From Porphyromonadaceae bacterium (GTDB taxonomy: Bacteria; Bacteroidota; Bacteroidia; Bacteroidales; Porphyromonadaceae): a stretch of DNA of 37,092 nucleotides. The position numbers were made by a program, and so were the translations under genes. Positions within the stretch are counted from its first letter, which is position 1. Each line of letters begins with the position of its first letter. Under the pieces are notes generated by a model, which saw only the letters and a program-made list of their open reading frames with translations, was not told the origin of the DNA and did no database searches. Positions 25,847-34,189 of this stretch are shown in pieces. The stretch spans positions 1 through 37,092 of the forward strand of contig JAUMYV010000015.1 of assembly GCA_030528445.1 (NCBI GenBank), written 5' to 3'.

Positions 25847-26647
25847 TTGGAAGATTTAGATAGACTACAAGAGCTTATTCGCCCCGAGCAGATTCATCAA
25901 CTACGCGAACCAGTAGGCATGCCCAAGCAGGCTAGCTTCTTTCGCTATGTGCACAGACTGCGAGAGCGTGTGGAGCGTGGTAAGATACAGCTCGATGAGG
26001 ATAAACTGATTCGTCAGATGGACGAAGTGCTCCTGATGGATCCCCCCGGTGAAGTCCTCCTTAGGCGTGTGTTTGGCTCTCTAGCCTGCACCGAGAGCAT
26101 CTCAGCCTTGCGTGCTATAGAGCTAGTCCTGCCAGAGCTAACTGGTACCAAGCGGGAGTGGGCACTTCTTGCCGAGCTACAGTTGCGCATCGGTATCGTC
26201 GGAGATTTGCTGGGCGAGCGTCAAGTAGCTATGACTAGTGGATTAGGCGGCTCGGGTACGCTCATTCGCATCAATGGTATTATGCTTAGTCAAGACTTCG
26301 CCCCATGGCTCCCCTATCAGAGAGAGCTCATGACCGAGGAACTTCGTCGCTGCTGTAGCGAGGAGGGTGGTAGTCTAGAGGAAGAGATTTGGGGCGATTG
26401 CTTCTATATATTCGTTGTCCTCCTTCCTTATACCTGCGATATCATGCCGCTAATCAGGGGGTACATCAAGCAGTGCAACGAATATGGTCAGTTCATACAG
26501 AAGGATTGTATGGTGACGAACCTGCAGAAGTTTACCGCCCTAGATGCTCAGAGACTTGTCCAGGAGCTCCAGGAGAGCCAAGAGAATCAACAACAAGATC
26601 AAACACCTCTATTCGATGATCCACTCAACCAATCAGCCGACCACTAA
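25847..26647 (+). CDS. Unknown cytoplasmic protein
   Basis: 266 residues if translated from the TTG at 25847. The first in-frame ATG is at 25919 (MPKQASF), so the start is uncertain. There is no signal peptide or membrane helix. It is mostly helical and charged, with a hydrophobic segment DCFYIFVVLLPYTCDIMPL around residues 184-202 that is probably buried core, and a Q/N/D-rich tail. I do not recognise the family. The next gene begins inside its last 32 bases, so the two proteins are probably made together and may work together with the Wzz/Wzc-like membrane protein. Confidence 0.65.
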   Translation: MEDLDRLQELIRPEQIHQLREPVGMPKQASFFRYVHRLRERVERGKIQLDEDKLIRQMDEVLLMDPPGEVLLRRVFGSLACTESISALRAIELVLPELTGTKREWALLAELQLRIGIVGDLLGERQVAMTSGLGGSGTLIRINGIMLSQDFAPWLPYQRELMTEELRRCCSEEGGSLEEEIWGDCFYIFVVLLPYTCDIMPLIRGYIKQCNEYGQFIQKDCMVTNLQKFTALDAQRLVQELQESQENQQQDQTPLFDDPLNQSADH

Positions 26648-28259
26648 GGGCTCTTTCGGCTCGTCTATCTTTAGCTTTGTTCGCTTACTTCTCAAGCGCC
26701 CGATATATATTCTGGCGAGTTTGCTCTTTGTCGTCGGTATCAAGGTTATTTGGCGTCCCGCCAAGCCTATGCCTACGCGTGAGTACTTCACTACCTTCCG
26801 CATCAAGTATAGCGATCCAGGCCAAGGCTATCGTGTAAGTAAGGCCCTTGAGACCGAGCCTCAGCAGAGCTATCGGCCGCAGTGGGCCATGGTCAATCCC
26901 TACGACCGAGATATAGCTGTCAAGTACTTCGAGTCTACACAGATTGTGGTTAATGCGGGCGAACGGCTCAATTATACAGTCGACTACTGGCACGAGGGTA
27001 AGAATATCTACCCCGATTGTCCGATAGATGTACGTTTCATTAGTGAAGAGATAGATGACTTCGACGCTTGGCAGATGAAGGTTGACGTTCGTGAAGATGG
27101 TGTCGTTATCTCGGGAATTAGGGGGAACTACAAGGGTAAGGCTATTGAGCAGGCAGAGCCACTCTCCGTACCTTTTGGCAAGATTACTCAGACTCCAGTA
27201 GGTCCTGTCGAGGTCAAGCGCGTGCGCCCTACGGGTGTCTACAAGGAGCTAATGCTCAAACGCATGAGCGATATTGACGCGCAGGAGAAGTACGACAGCA
27301 AGCTTAGGCGCTATATGGGGAGCAACCTCATCGAGCTCTTCTTGATGGCAGACTGCACGCATGAGTTCGCCCGCGACTACCTTCGCGAGATTGGGCTGGA
27401 GTACGAGCGTTATGCCCGCGAAGCCTATCGCCAGGGACTTGATACTTATCTAGCGCGTTTGGCTAGGGCTCGGCAGGGGTTGCTTGGCGAGCAGAGCCTT
27501 CCTCTAGATGAAGTGGCTACGTCTCTCGGCCTCAAGAGTGCCTCTGGGCGTACGGAGCTACTTGCCCAAATCGATCGGCTCATCCAAGAGGCTCAGGCTA
27601 ATGCTCTGATTCTGGAGGAACAGTCGATGCTTGAGGTCATTGACGATGCTTTTATTCGTTCGCCCAAGCAAGGAGTCTCGCCACAGGCCTACATTACCTT
27701 CGGCCTTGTGGTGCTATTCATCCTTATCCCCATTTTGGCTACTCTACTTGAGTTGCTCATCCGTCGCCCTGTACTTGGGCGTGGGACTCTCCCGGAGGAT
27801 TGGCAGACTCCAGAGCGTCTGATTCCTCTACCCAAGGCTAAAGCTCCATTCCTCAAATGGGATTTCGTGCGCCTAGACCTCAATCGTCAGCAGCAAGCCA
27901 AGCGGCACAGAGTTATACTGCTAGCGAGCCTTACGGCCGATACCTATACCGATACAGTCGTTCAGAGTCTCGAGCAGACCTATCTTTTGGCTGGCGATCA
28001 CGTCGCTAGGGCTAAGATCCATAATGCTAGCGAGTTGGATAATCTGCTAGAGCAGTGCTCTGGTGAAGCCTATCTGCTCGTCGAGACGCCTGCACTAGAT
28101 GCCTCGCATCTTGCCCTAGAGCTACAGCAGAGTAGAGGCTATACTCTGGCTCTAATCCTACGTAATACACGTAGCAACTATCAGGCACTAGAGGAGCTCT
28201 ATGAGTGGTATCAAGGCCACACAGAGCAACCTACCATACTCTGGGACGACCAGATCTAG
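26616..28259 (+). CDS. Wzz/Wzc-like membrane protein with a degenerate kinase-like domain
   Basis: 547 residues from the ATG at 26616, which overlaps the upstream gene by 32 bases; a frame open to 26544 adds an unlikely basic leader. Topology: cytoplasmic N-terminus, helix about 29-46, a periplasmic part of about 310 residues with helical stretches, a second helix about 358-382, and a cytoplasmic domain to the end. This is the layout of polysaccharide co-polymerases and tyrosine autokinases (Wzz/Wzc). The C-terminal part has a strand-helix pattern like a BY-kinase (RVILLASLTADTYTDTVV, then [11 protein letters not shown]), but the Walker A lysine motif GxxGxGK(S/T) is absent and VETP replaces the usual DTPP. 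It would therefore be catalytically dead. The call rests on topology and motif shape only. Confidence 0.5.
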   Translation: MIHSTNQPTTKGSFGSSIFSFVRLLLKRPIYILASLLFVVGIKVIWRPAKPMPTREYFTTFRIKYSDPGQGYRVSKALETEPQQSYRPQWAMVNPYDRDIAVKYFESTQIVVNAGERLNYTVDYWHEGKNIYPDCPIDVRFISEEIDDFDAWQMKVDVREDGVVISGIRGNYKGKAIEQAEPLSVPFGKITQTPVGPVEVKRVRPTGVYKELMLKRMSDIDAQEKYDSKLRRYMGSNLIELFLMADCTHEFARDYLREIGLEYERYAREAYRQGLDTYLARLARARQGLLGEQSLPLDEVATSLGLKSASGRTELLAQIDRLIQEAQANALILEEQSMLEVIDDAFIRSPKQGVSPQAYITFGLVVLFILIPILATLLELLIRRPVLGRGTLPEDWQTPERLIPLPKAKAPFLKWDFVRLDLNRQQQAKRHRVILLASLTADTYTDTVVQSLEQTYLLAGDHVARAKIHNASELDNLLEQCSGEAYLLVETPALDASHLALELQQSRGYTLALILRNTRSNYQALEELYEWYQGHTEQPTILWDDQI

Positions 28260-28289
28260 CACTTATCATTCATATCAAATTTCTCCATT

Positions 28290-29477
28290 ATGGCTATTAT
28301 TCGTTCGGTTCTGGATACAGACCTATATAAGTTCACTACGAGCTATGCCTACAGCAAACTCTATCCTCGTGCCTATGGGCAGTTTCGTTTCATTGACCGC
28401 GGACGAACGCGTTACCCCGAGGGGTTTGCCGAGCGGCTTAGAGCTGAGCTGGACGCGATGGCAGAGCTACGACTCAGCTCAGACGAAGAGCTGTTTTTGC
28501 ATCGCGAGCTTCCCTATCTCCCCCCGACCTACATCGACTTCCTGAGTGGCTTCCGCTTTCGCCCCGAGGAGGTGCAGGTTAGCCAAGACAGCGAAGGGTA
28601 CCTCAGCATCGTCGCCGAGGGATTGCTCTACCGCATTACCCTCTGGGAGACGCCTATCCTAGCCCTAGTGAGCGAGCTTTACTATCGCTGTATAGGAGCT
28701 CAGCCAGATATGGACTACGCCGAACGGGCGATCATCTCCAAGGCGAAGAAGCTGACCGAGCATAACATCACCTACTCGATGTTTGGGATGCGTCGTCGCT
28801 TCAGCTTCGAGGTGGAGGATCGGATGACGGAGCTACTGAAACAGCATTCGGGCGACAACTTCTATGGTACGAGCAATGTGCACATTGCCCATAAGCTAGG
28901 GCTCAAGGTTTCGGGAACGCATCCGCATGAGTGGATCCAATTCCATGGGGCGATGTTTGGCTACAAGATGGCAAACTACATGGCGATGGAAGACTGGATC
29001 AATGTCTACGACGGCGACCTCGGTGCCGTGCTGACGGACACCTACACCACCGATGTATTTATGAAGAACTTCAGCAAGAAGCATGCGATGCTCTTCACAA
29101 GTCTCAGGCATGATAGTGGCGATGCTCTAGAGTTTACAGACAAGGTCATCGCGCGCTACCGTGAGCTACGTGTAGATTCCAAGATTAAGTATATCATCTT
29201 CTCCGATGGGCTCAATACCGATCGAGCCATTGAGATCGCTGACTACTGCCGAGGCAAGATCGGGGCGACCTTCGGCATCGGGACTAACTTCTCCAACGAT
29301 GTGGGCAACGGCATCAAGCCGATGAATATCGTGATGAAGCTCTGGAAGTGCAAAATGACCGAACGCGACCGCTGGCACCCCTGCGTTAAGCTCAGTGATG
29401 TAGCAGGCAAGCACACGGGCATCCCCTCGGAGATCGAGCTGGCTCAGCGAACGCTCGGTCTGGACGAAGGTCAGTAA
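28290..29477 (+). CDS. pncB: Nicotinate phosphoribosyltransferase
   Basis: 395 residues, the usual PncB length. It makes nicotinate mononucleotide from nicotinate, PRPP and ATP in the Preiss-Handler NAD salvage route. Family segments seen are DLYKFTTSYAY near the start, FYGTSNVHIAHKLGLKVSGTHPHEW with the active-site His region, LTDTYTTDVF, RHDSGD (phosphoribosyl binding) and FGIGTNFSNDVG. It begins 31 bases after the Wzz-like gene. nadD follows after three bases, so the first two enzymes of the salvage pathway are made together. Confidence 0.96.
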   Translation: MAIIRSVLDTDLYKFTTSYAYSKLYPRAYGQFRFIDRGRTRYPEGFAERLRAELDAMAELRLSSDEELFLHRELPYLPPTYIDFLSGFRFRPEEVQVSQDSEGYLSIVAEGLLYRITLWETPILALVSELYYRCIGAQPDMDYAERAIISKAKKLTEHNITYSMFGMRRRFSFEVEDRMTELLKQHSGDNFYGTSNVHIAHKLGLKVSGTHPHEWIQFHGAMFGYKMANYMAMEDWINVYDGDLGAVLTDTYTTDVFMKNFSKKHAMLFTSLRHDSGDALEFTDKVIARYRELRVDSKIKYIIFSDGLNTDRAIEIADYCRGKIGATFGIGTNFSNDVGNGIKPMNIVMKLWKCKMTERDRWHPCVKLSDVAGKHTGIPSEIELAQRTLGLDEGQ

Positions 29478-29480
29478 CCG

Positions 29481-30107
29481 ATGTCTATGATGACCACTCC
29501 TACGAGGCGTGTCTGCCTATACTTTGGTTCGTTCAATCCCTTTCATCAGGGGCATTTGGCCTTGGCGCGCTATGCCCATCGTCGGCTCGGCTTCGATGAG
29601 ATATGGCTGGTGCTTAGTCCGCTCAATCCTCTCAAAAGTCAAGCCGATCAGCTTCCCTACGCCGTGCGTGCAGAACTGATTGAGGCCTCGATCCGAGGGG
29701 AAGAGGGGCTCAAGCTATGCAATCTAGAGGTCGATTTGCCACAACCTCGCTACACAATTCGCTCTCTGCGTGCCCTTCGATTGCTCCATCCACAGGTTGA
29801 GTTCTCTATGCTCATCGGGGCGGACAATCTGCTCATTCTCCCCTCATGGCATCAGTACGAGCGCTTGTTGCGTAGTACGCCTCTATATGTCTATCCGAGG
29901 CCAGGGTACGAAGTGAAGGAGCTACCGAGCTGGTGTAAGGGAGCGAGCGTGCATTACTGTGCCGATGCGCCTCAAGCGGATATTTCTTCCTCGCTCATTA
30001 GGCAGGCTATGGCAGAGGGGAGAGATTTGCGCGAGCATCTCGGAGAACCTACGCTGTGGGGTAGGGTAGCCGAGCTCCTGTGTAGCCAAAGTGTGGACAA
30101 GCCCTAG
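29481..30107 (+). CDS. nadD: Nicotinate-nucleotide adenylyltransferase
   Basis: 208 residues. It adds AMP to nicotinate mononucleotide to give deamido-NAD, the step after PncB. The nucleotidyltransferase signature GSFNPFHQGHLALA (about 13-26) and the late ISSSLIRQAM motif are present, along with LSPLNPLK and IGADNL. The start is three bases after the pncB stop. An internal Met (MMTTP) is a possible alternative. The next gene has its own promoter. Confidence 0.95.
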   Translation: MSMMTTPTRRVCLYFGSFNPFHQGHLALARYAHRRLGFDEIWLVLSPLNPLKSQADQLPYAVRAELIEASIRGEEGLKLCNLEVDLPQPRYTIRSLRALRLLHPQVEFSMLIGADNLLILPSWHQYERLLRSTPLYVYPRPGYEVKELPSWCKGASVHYCADAPQADISSSLIRQAMAEGRDLREHLGEPTLWGRVAELLCSQSVDKP

Positions 30108-30123
30108 AGCGCAGGTTTCTTCG

Positions 30124-30131
30124 TACCTTTG
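30124..30131 (+). promoter_or_regulatory. -7 element of the bioFGC-rnhB operon
   Basis: TACCTTTG, an exact TAnnTTTG, 21 bases before the bioF start, so the leader is only about 14 nt. No -33 TTG is evident, and no BirA-type operator was seen. Confidence 0.65.
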
Positions 30132-30151
30132 CCCGCAAATTAACCAAAAGA

Positions 30152-31321
30152 ATGGATTGTAAATATCAAGCGGAGCTAGAGAGCCTTGCTCAGAATGGTA
30201 TGCTGCGTTCGCTCAGGGTAACCCGAGCCGACGGAGCATATATTTATATGGATGGGCGACGTATGCTCAACCTCTCGAGCAATGACTATCTAGGTATCTC
30301 GGCGCGTGGCGACTTCGCCGAAGAGGTCAAGGCTGAGCTACATCGCCTCGGCGTGGCTGGTAGCACCTCTTCTCGCCTGATGATGGGCAACTATGAGGAG
30401 TACCAGAGGCTAGAAGACCTGCTTGCCGAGCGTTTTGGCCGTGAGGCTGCTCTCGTCTTCGGTAGTGGCTACCATATGAATGTGGGCATTGTCCCAGCTT
30501 TGGGCGACAGCTCAACCATTATTCTGGCCGATCGTCTCATACACGCCAGTATGATCGATGGCATCAGACTCTCGGGTTGCCGCTTCGAGAGGTTCCGACA
30601 CAATGATTTAGCTCACCTGGAGCGTCTGCTCAATAAGTACAGCGAGGCCGAACGCATCATCGTTATGGTCGAGAGTGTGTACAGCATGGATGGCGATTGT
30701 GCCGACCTAAGAGCCTTAGTCGCCCTCAAAGAGCGTTATCCCAATGTGATGCTCTATGTAGACGAAGCGCATGCCATAGGAGTCTTTGGAGATACTGGAC
30801 TAGGACTAGCCGAGGAGACTGGCACGATTGAGCAAATCGACTTGCTACTCGGTACATTCGGCAAGGCTCTTGCTGGTATGGGTGGCTATCTAATTTGCTC
30901 AGATGTTATCAAGCGTTACCTCGTCAATCGTTGCCGCTCCCTGATTTTCTCTACGGCTCTCCCTCCCCTAACCATAGCTTTTGCTCGTCTTGTCTTCGAG
31001 GCTCTGCCTAGATATACGGCGGAGCGTCTGCGCCTGAAGGCCTCAAGCGCATATTTGCGTCAGAGATTGGCCCAGTGGGGGCTACAGACGCCTAGCCAAA
31101 GCCATATTATCCCCATCGTCATCGGCGAGGCGAAGCAGACCGTCCAGCTCGCCGAACGCTTGCAAGCTCTGGGCTACTATGCTCAGGCGGTTCGTCCGCC
31201 TACGGTGCCCGAGGGGAGCTGTCGTCTAAGGTTGTCTCTCACTGCGGAGATTGACCTTGCAGACTTCGAGCGAGAGTTCGCTCCACTAGTCGCCCAGCTG
31301 GTGGCTACACAACATCCATAA
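30152..31321 (+). CDS. bioF: 8-amino-7-oxononanoate synthase
   Basis: 389-residue PLP enzyme of the alpha-oxoamine synthase family. It condenses pimeloyl-ACP (or -CoA) with L-alanine in biotin synthesis. PLP features are VDEAHAIGVFG and the Schiff-base lysine Lys238 in GTFGKALAGMGG. Substrate-fold segments are LNLSSNDYLGIS, GSTSSRLMMGNYEEYQRLE and ALVFGSGYHMNVGI. The sequence alone could also fit 2-amino-3-ketobutyrate ligase, but the next two genes are bioG and bioC, so BioF is the better name. Six bases separate it from bioG. Confidence 0.93.
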   Translation: MDCKYQAELESLAQNGMLRSLRVTRADGAYIYMDGRRMLNLSSNDYLGISARGDFAEEVKAELHRLGVAGSTSSRLMMGNYEEYQRLEDLLAERFGREAALVFGSGYHMNVGIVPALGDSSTIILADRLIHASMIDGIRLSGCRFERFRHNDLAHLERLLNKYSEAERIIVMVESVYSMDGDCADLRALVALKERYPNVMLYVDEAHAIGVFGDTGLGLAEETGTIEQIDLLLGTFGKALAGMGGYLICSDVIKRYLVNRCRSLIFSTALPPLTIAFARLVFEALPRYTAERLRLKASSAYLRQRLAQWGLQTPSQSHIIPIVIGEAKQTVQLAERLQALGYYAQAVRPPTVPEGSCRLRLSLTAEIDLADFEREFAPLVAQLVATQHP

Positions 31322-31327
31322 GCCTCT

Positions 31328-32008
31328 ATGCAATATCAACTATATCCCTCCTCTTCTCCTGCCGATCGGCTTATTCTCTACTTCAATGGCTGGGCGATGA
31401 CGCCCGAGGCTGTGGAGCATCTAGCACGTCCCGAAGGCTACGACCTGCTCATCGTTTGGGATTACCGTTCACTAGAGCTTGATTTTGACCTCTCCTCCTA
31501 CAGAGCCATCAGCCTTGTGGCTTGGTCTATGGGCGTGTGGGCAGCCGATTGTTTCTCCCTGAGCCTAGTCGAAGCTCTGCCGCTAGAGCGTGCCGTGGCA
31601 ATCTGTGGTACTGGCTACCCTGTCGACGACGCTTGGGGCATCCCGCAGGCTGTCTTCGAGGGTACGATGAATAGCTTGAATGAGGCGAATCGCCTACGCT
31701 TCAACCGCCGTATGTGCGGAGGTAAAACCTATCGCCACCTCTTCGAGGCGCTTGCCAAACGCTCTACTGATGAAATTAGAGCAGAGCTCGAAGCCGTCTA
31801 CCAACACGAAATGTCTGCTGAGCGCATCCTACCCAAGGCTAATGCGCTACGATGGTCGCTGGCTCTGATTGGTCAGCAGGATCGCATCATTCCCGCCGAC
31901 AATCAGCTAGCTTATTGGCAAGGACAAGGAGTGGAGAGCAGAATGGATCGAAACGCAGCCCACTATCTGATGGGAGGGGCTACAACGTGGGAGGAGCTAT
32001 GGGGGTAG
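31328..32008 (+). CDS. bioG: Pimeloyl-ACP methyl ester esterase, BioG type
   Basis: 226-residue alpha/beta hydrolase of the BioG (DUF452) family. It removes the methyl group from pimeloyl-ACP methyl ester and so ends chain building in the BioC pathway. The nucleophile Ser67 is in VAWSMGVWAA, the start LILYFNGWAM is typical, and a likely catalytic His is in NAAHYLMGG near the end. It takes the place of BioH, which is missing here. Its stop overlaps the bioC start by ten bases, so translation is coupled. Confidence 0.93.
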   Translation: MQYQLYPSSSPADRLILYFNGWAMTPEAVEHLARPEGYDLLIVWDYRSLELDFDLSSYRAISLVAWSMGVWAADCFSLSLVEALPLERAVAICGTGYPVDDAWGIPQAVFEGTMNSLNEANRLRFNRRMCGGKTYRHLFEALAKRSTDEIRAELEAVYQHEMSAERILPKANALRWSLALIGQQDRIIPADNQLAYWQGQGVESRMDRNAAHYLMGGATTWEELWG

Positions 32009-32790
32009 AGACCAAGACGACGCCACTGATCGACAAGGCCATCGTAGGCAAGCGCTTCAGCGCATCGGCAGCATCCTATGATCGCTATGCCGTGGCGCAG
32101 AAACATATCTACCAGAGGCTTGGTGCACTTCTAGAGACGCTGGGGCAGAAATGCTTCGACCGTGTACTGGAGATTGGTTGTGGTACGGCAGGGTTGAGCA
32201 AATATGTCGATAATCTCTGCCAAGTGCAGCACTGGACGCTCAACGATCTTGGCTCCTGTATGCTTGAGCATGGAGACTTTCGTCCGCGCTATGCCTCGCC
32301 GCCAGAGCTAATCATGGGTGATGCCGAGCAGATTGATCTAGGCACGGGCTACGATCTGATTATCTCTGCCTCGGCGATACAATGGTTTCATGACGGTGAA
32401 GCTTTCGTCAGATCGCTGCATGACCGACTTCGCCCTGGGGGGACGCTACTGCTGAGCACCTTCGGGCCACAAAATCTTATCGAGATCAAAACGCTTACGG
32501 GGCAGGGGCTACACTACCATTCACTTACCGAGGTTGCCCATTGGCTGAGAGACTATACCGAGGTACAGCTCTCAGACGAAGTCTATCCACTCTCGTTCGC
32601 TAGCCCGAGAGAGGTGCTTGTGCATCTCAAGCGCACGGGCGTCACGGCAACCTCCGCCCGCTCGTCTGTGTGGACGGCCGAGCGACTTCGAGCCTTCGAG
32701 CGTGCCTACACGGAGCAGTACGGACAGCCCGAGGGGGGCGTGCCGCTGACCTATCACCCAATCTACATTGTGGCTCGTCGAGCATTATAA
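31999..32790 (+). CDS. bioC: Malonyl-ACP O-methyltransferase
   Basis: 263 residues from the ATG at 31999; the frame is open further upstream inside bioG, but the SAM domain starts here. It methylates malonyl-ACP so that the fatty-acid enzymes can build the pimeloyl chain. The SAM-binding motif I is VLEIGCGTAGLSKY, with YDLIISASAIQWF (motif II region) and LRPGGTLLLSTFG (motif III). Together with bioG and bioF it forms the pimelate part of biotin synthesis. bioA, bioD and bioB are not in this window. Confidence 0.93.
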   Translation: MGVETKTTPLIDKAIVGKRFSASAASYDRYAVAQKHIYQRLGALLETLGQKCFDRVLEIGCGTAGLSKYVDNLCQVQHWTLNDLGSCMLEHGDFRPRYASPPELIMGDAEQIDLGTGYDLIISASAIQWFHDGEAFVRSLHDRLRPGGTLLLSTFGPQNLIEIKTLTGQGLHYHSLTEVAHWLRDYTEVQLSDEVYPLSFASPREVLVHLKRTGVTATSARSSVWTAERLRAFERAYTEQYGQPEGGVPLTYHPIYIVARRAL

Positions 32791-32805
32791 TTCATCTACC
32801 AACCT

Positions 32806-33381
32806 ATGCTTCTAGCTCGATATATCGAAGATAATCTCGTCGAGTGTGGCTGCGACGAAGCTGGGCGAGGGTGCCTAGCTGGCCCCGTGTACGCAGCCGC
32901 AGTGATTCTGCCTGCGGACTTTCATCATCCACTCCTGCACGACTCCAAACAGCTCACCGAGCGCAAGCGCGACCTGCTCCGTCCCATCATCGAGCGCGAG
33001 GCTCTAGCCTGGGCGGTAGGGATCTGTACAGCCGAGGAGATTGATGAGCTCAATATCCTCAGGGCATCGCACCTGGCGATGCATCGCGCGGTAGCTGCTC
33101 TCTCTATTCGCCCCGATCGTTTGCTCATCGATGGCAACCGCTTCACGCCTTACGAGGGGGTTGAGCACCACTGCATCGTCAAGGGCGATGGCAAGATCGC
33201 CAGTATTGCGGCAGCCTCCATCCTCGCCAAGACACATCGAGATGAGGAGATGCTTAGGCTTGCAGGGCTATTCCCCCAATACGGTTGGGATAAACACAAG
33301 GGATACCCGACCAAGGAGCACCGAGTAGCAATTGCCGAGTATGGCCCCTCGCCACATCATCGCCTGACTTTTAAGCTCTAA
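32806..33381 (+). CDS. rnhB: Ribonuclease HII
   Basis: 191 residues, the normal RNase HII size. It cuts the RNA strand of RNA-DNA hybrids and starts removal of single ribonucleotides from DNA. Catalytic acids are Asp17 and Glu18 in [20 protein letters not shown], an Asp in RLLIDGN, and a later Asp in [21 protein letters not shown]. It follows bioC by 15 bases and is the last gene before a 25-bp inverted repeat. Confidence 0.96.
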   Translation: MLLARYIEDNLVECGCDEAGRGCLAGPVYAAAVILPADFHHPLLHDSKQLTERKRDLLRPIIEREALAWAVGICTAEEIDELNILRASHLAMHRAVAALSIRPDRLLIDGNRFTPYEGVEHHCIVKGDGKIASIAAASILAKTHRDEEMLRLAGLFPQYGWDKHKGYPTKEHRVAIAEYGPSPHHRLTFKL

Positions 33382-33407
33382 ATGAAGGGTGTCTATCGAC
33401 GAAGCGG

Positions 33408-33461
33408 TACAATAAATTAGGCGGCAAGTGAAGTCTTTCACTTGCCGCCTAATTTATTGTA
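33408..33461. terminator. Bidirectional terminator with a 25-bp perfect stem
   Basis: The arms 33408-33432 and 33437-33461 are exact complements (outer part TACAATAAATTAG, inner part CACTTGCCGCC on the right arm) around the four-base loop GTCT. The A/T-rich outer part gives a T-rich tail on both strands. It separates the convergent rnhB and arginine decarboxylase genes. Confidence 0.92.
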
Positions 33462-33493
33462 TAGATTACACAGGGCTACAGCCCGATGGAACC

Positions 33494-34048
33494 TTAGTGA
33501 CCTTCCAAGGCACCCTCTACCTGTGGGAGCTTGAAGTCTACGAAGCACAGTCCTGCTAGAGCTGTGCCATAGCGCTTCTCAATCGTAATCCCCTCGGTTA
33601 CGAAGTTCAATTCACCGAGATAGTACTGCGAATAAGTCTTAGCGTGCAGGTCATTAATCACGCGGATCAGACGCGCCTCTAGCTCCTCAATGCGGTAACG
33701 GCCGCTTACCTCACAGACTAGTCCGCCTACCTTCTTGTCGAAGTTTTCGTCGGCATACATCCAAGCGTATACCACACCAGCCGATACGAATTCGTCCTGC
33801 TGACCATGAGAAACCGCTAGGATTGTCTTCAGCTCCGAACCGAATGGTGGTAGGTCGATTTCGTCCATCGTTGCTAGACGAGCCGTGGCAGGTAGCACCG
33901 ATGAATACACCATGATGTTGAAATCAGAGATTCCTGCATCAAAGAGAGCCATGTGGTAAGAACCAGCATGGAGCTCTAGATCAGATTCTCCGCTACCCTT
34001 GGTCACGAAGAACGTGTTTGGGATAAGATTCCCTACGAAATTGCTCAT
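33494..34048 (-). CDS. Pyruvoyl-dependent arginine decarboxylase
   Basis: 184-residue proenzyme that makes agmatine from arginine. It self-cleaves at a Ser-Ser pair to form a pyruvoyl group. The site here is Ser49-Ser50 in MVYSSVLPATA, so the pyruvoyl would form on Ser50 at the start of the alpha chain. Other family segments are NTFFVTKGSGESDLELHAGSYHMAL at the N-terminus and a Glu-rich part FGSELKTILAVSHG. Its role may be polyamine synthesis or acid resistance. A TAACTTTG promoter element lies 56 bases upstream, so it is probably separate from the PEP carboxylase gene further upstream. Confidence 0.93.
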   Translation of the reverse strand: MSNFVGNLIPNTFFVTKGSGESDLELHAGSYHMALFDAGISDFNIMVYSSVLPATARLATMDEIDLPPFGSELKTILAVSHGQQDEFVSAGVVYAWMYADENFDKKVGGLVCEVSGRYRIEELEARLIRVINDLHAKTYSQYYLGELNFVTEGITIEKRYGTALAGLCFVDFKLPQVEGALEGH

Positions 34049-34103
34049 TTACAAAAACCTATTAGAGAGTAATTTTAACTTAGTTTGCATCTCTGTCGAA
34101 CTG

Positions 34104-34111
34104 CAAAGTTA
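34104..34111 (-). promoter_or_regulatory. -7 element of the arginine decarboxylase gene
   Basis: TAACTTTG on the minus strand matches TAnnTTTG. It lies in the 141-base gap after the PEP carboxylase gene. Confidence 0.55.
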
Positions 34112-34189
34112 CAACTAATAAATAGAATAGCGGACTAATTGTTCGGATTACTCCTCCAAATCTATGAGGCAACCTGCTAGAAGAAGTCG

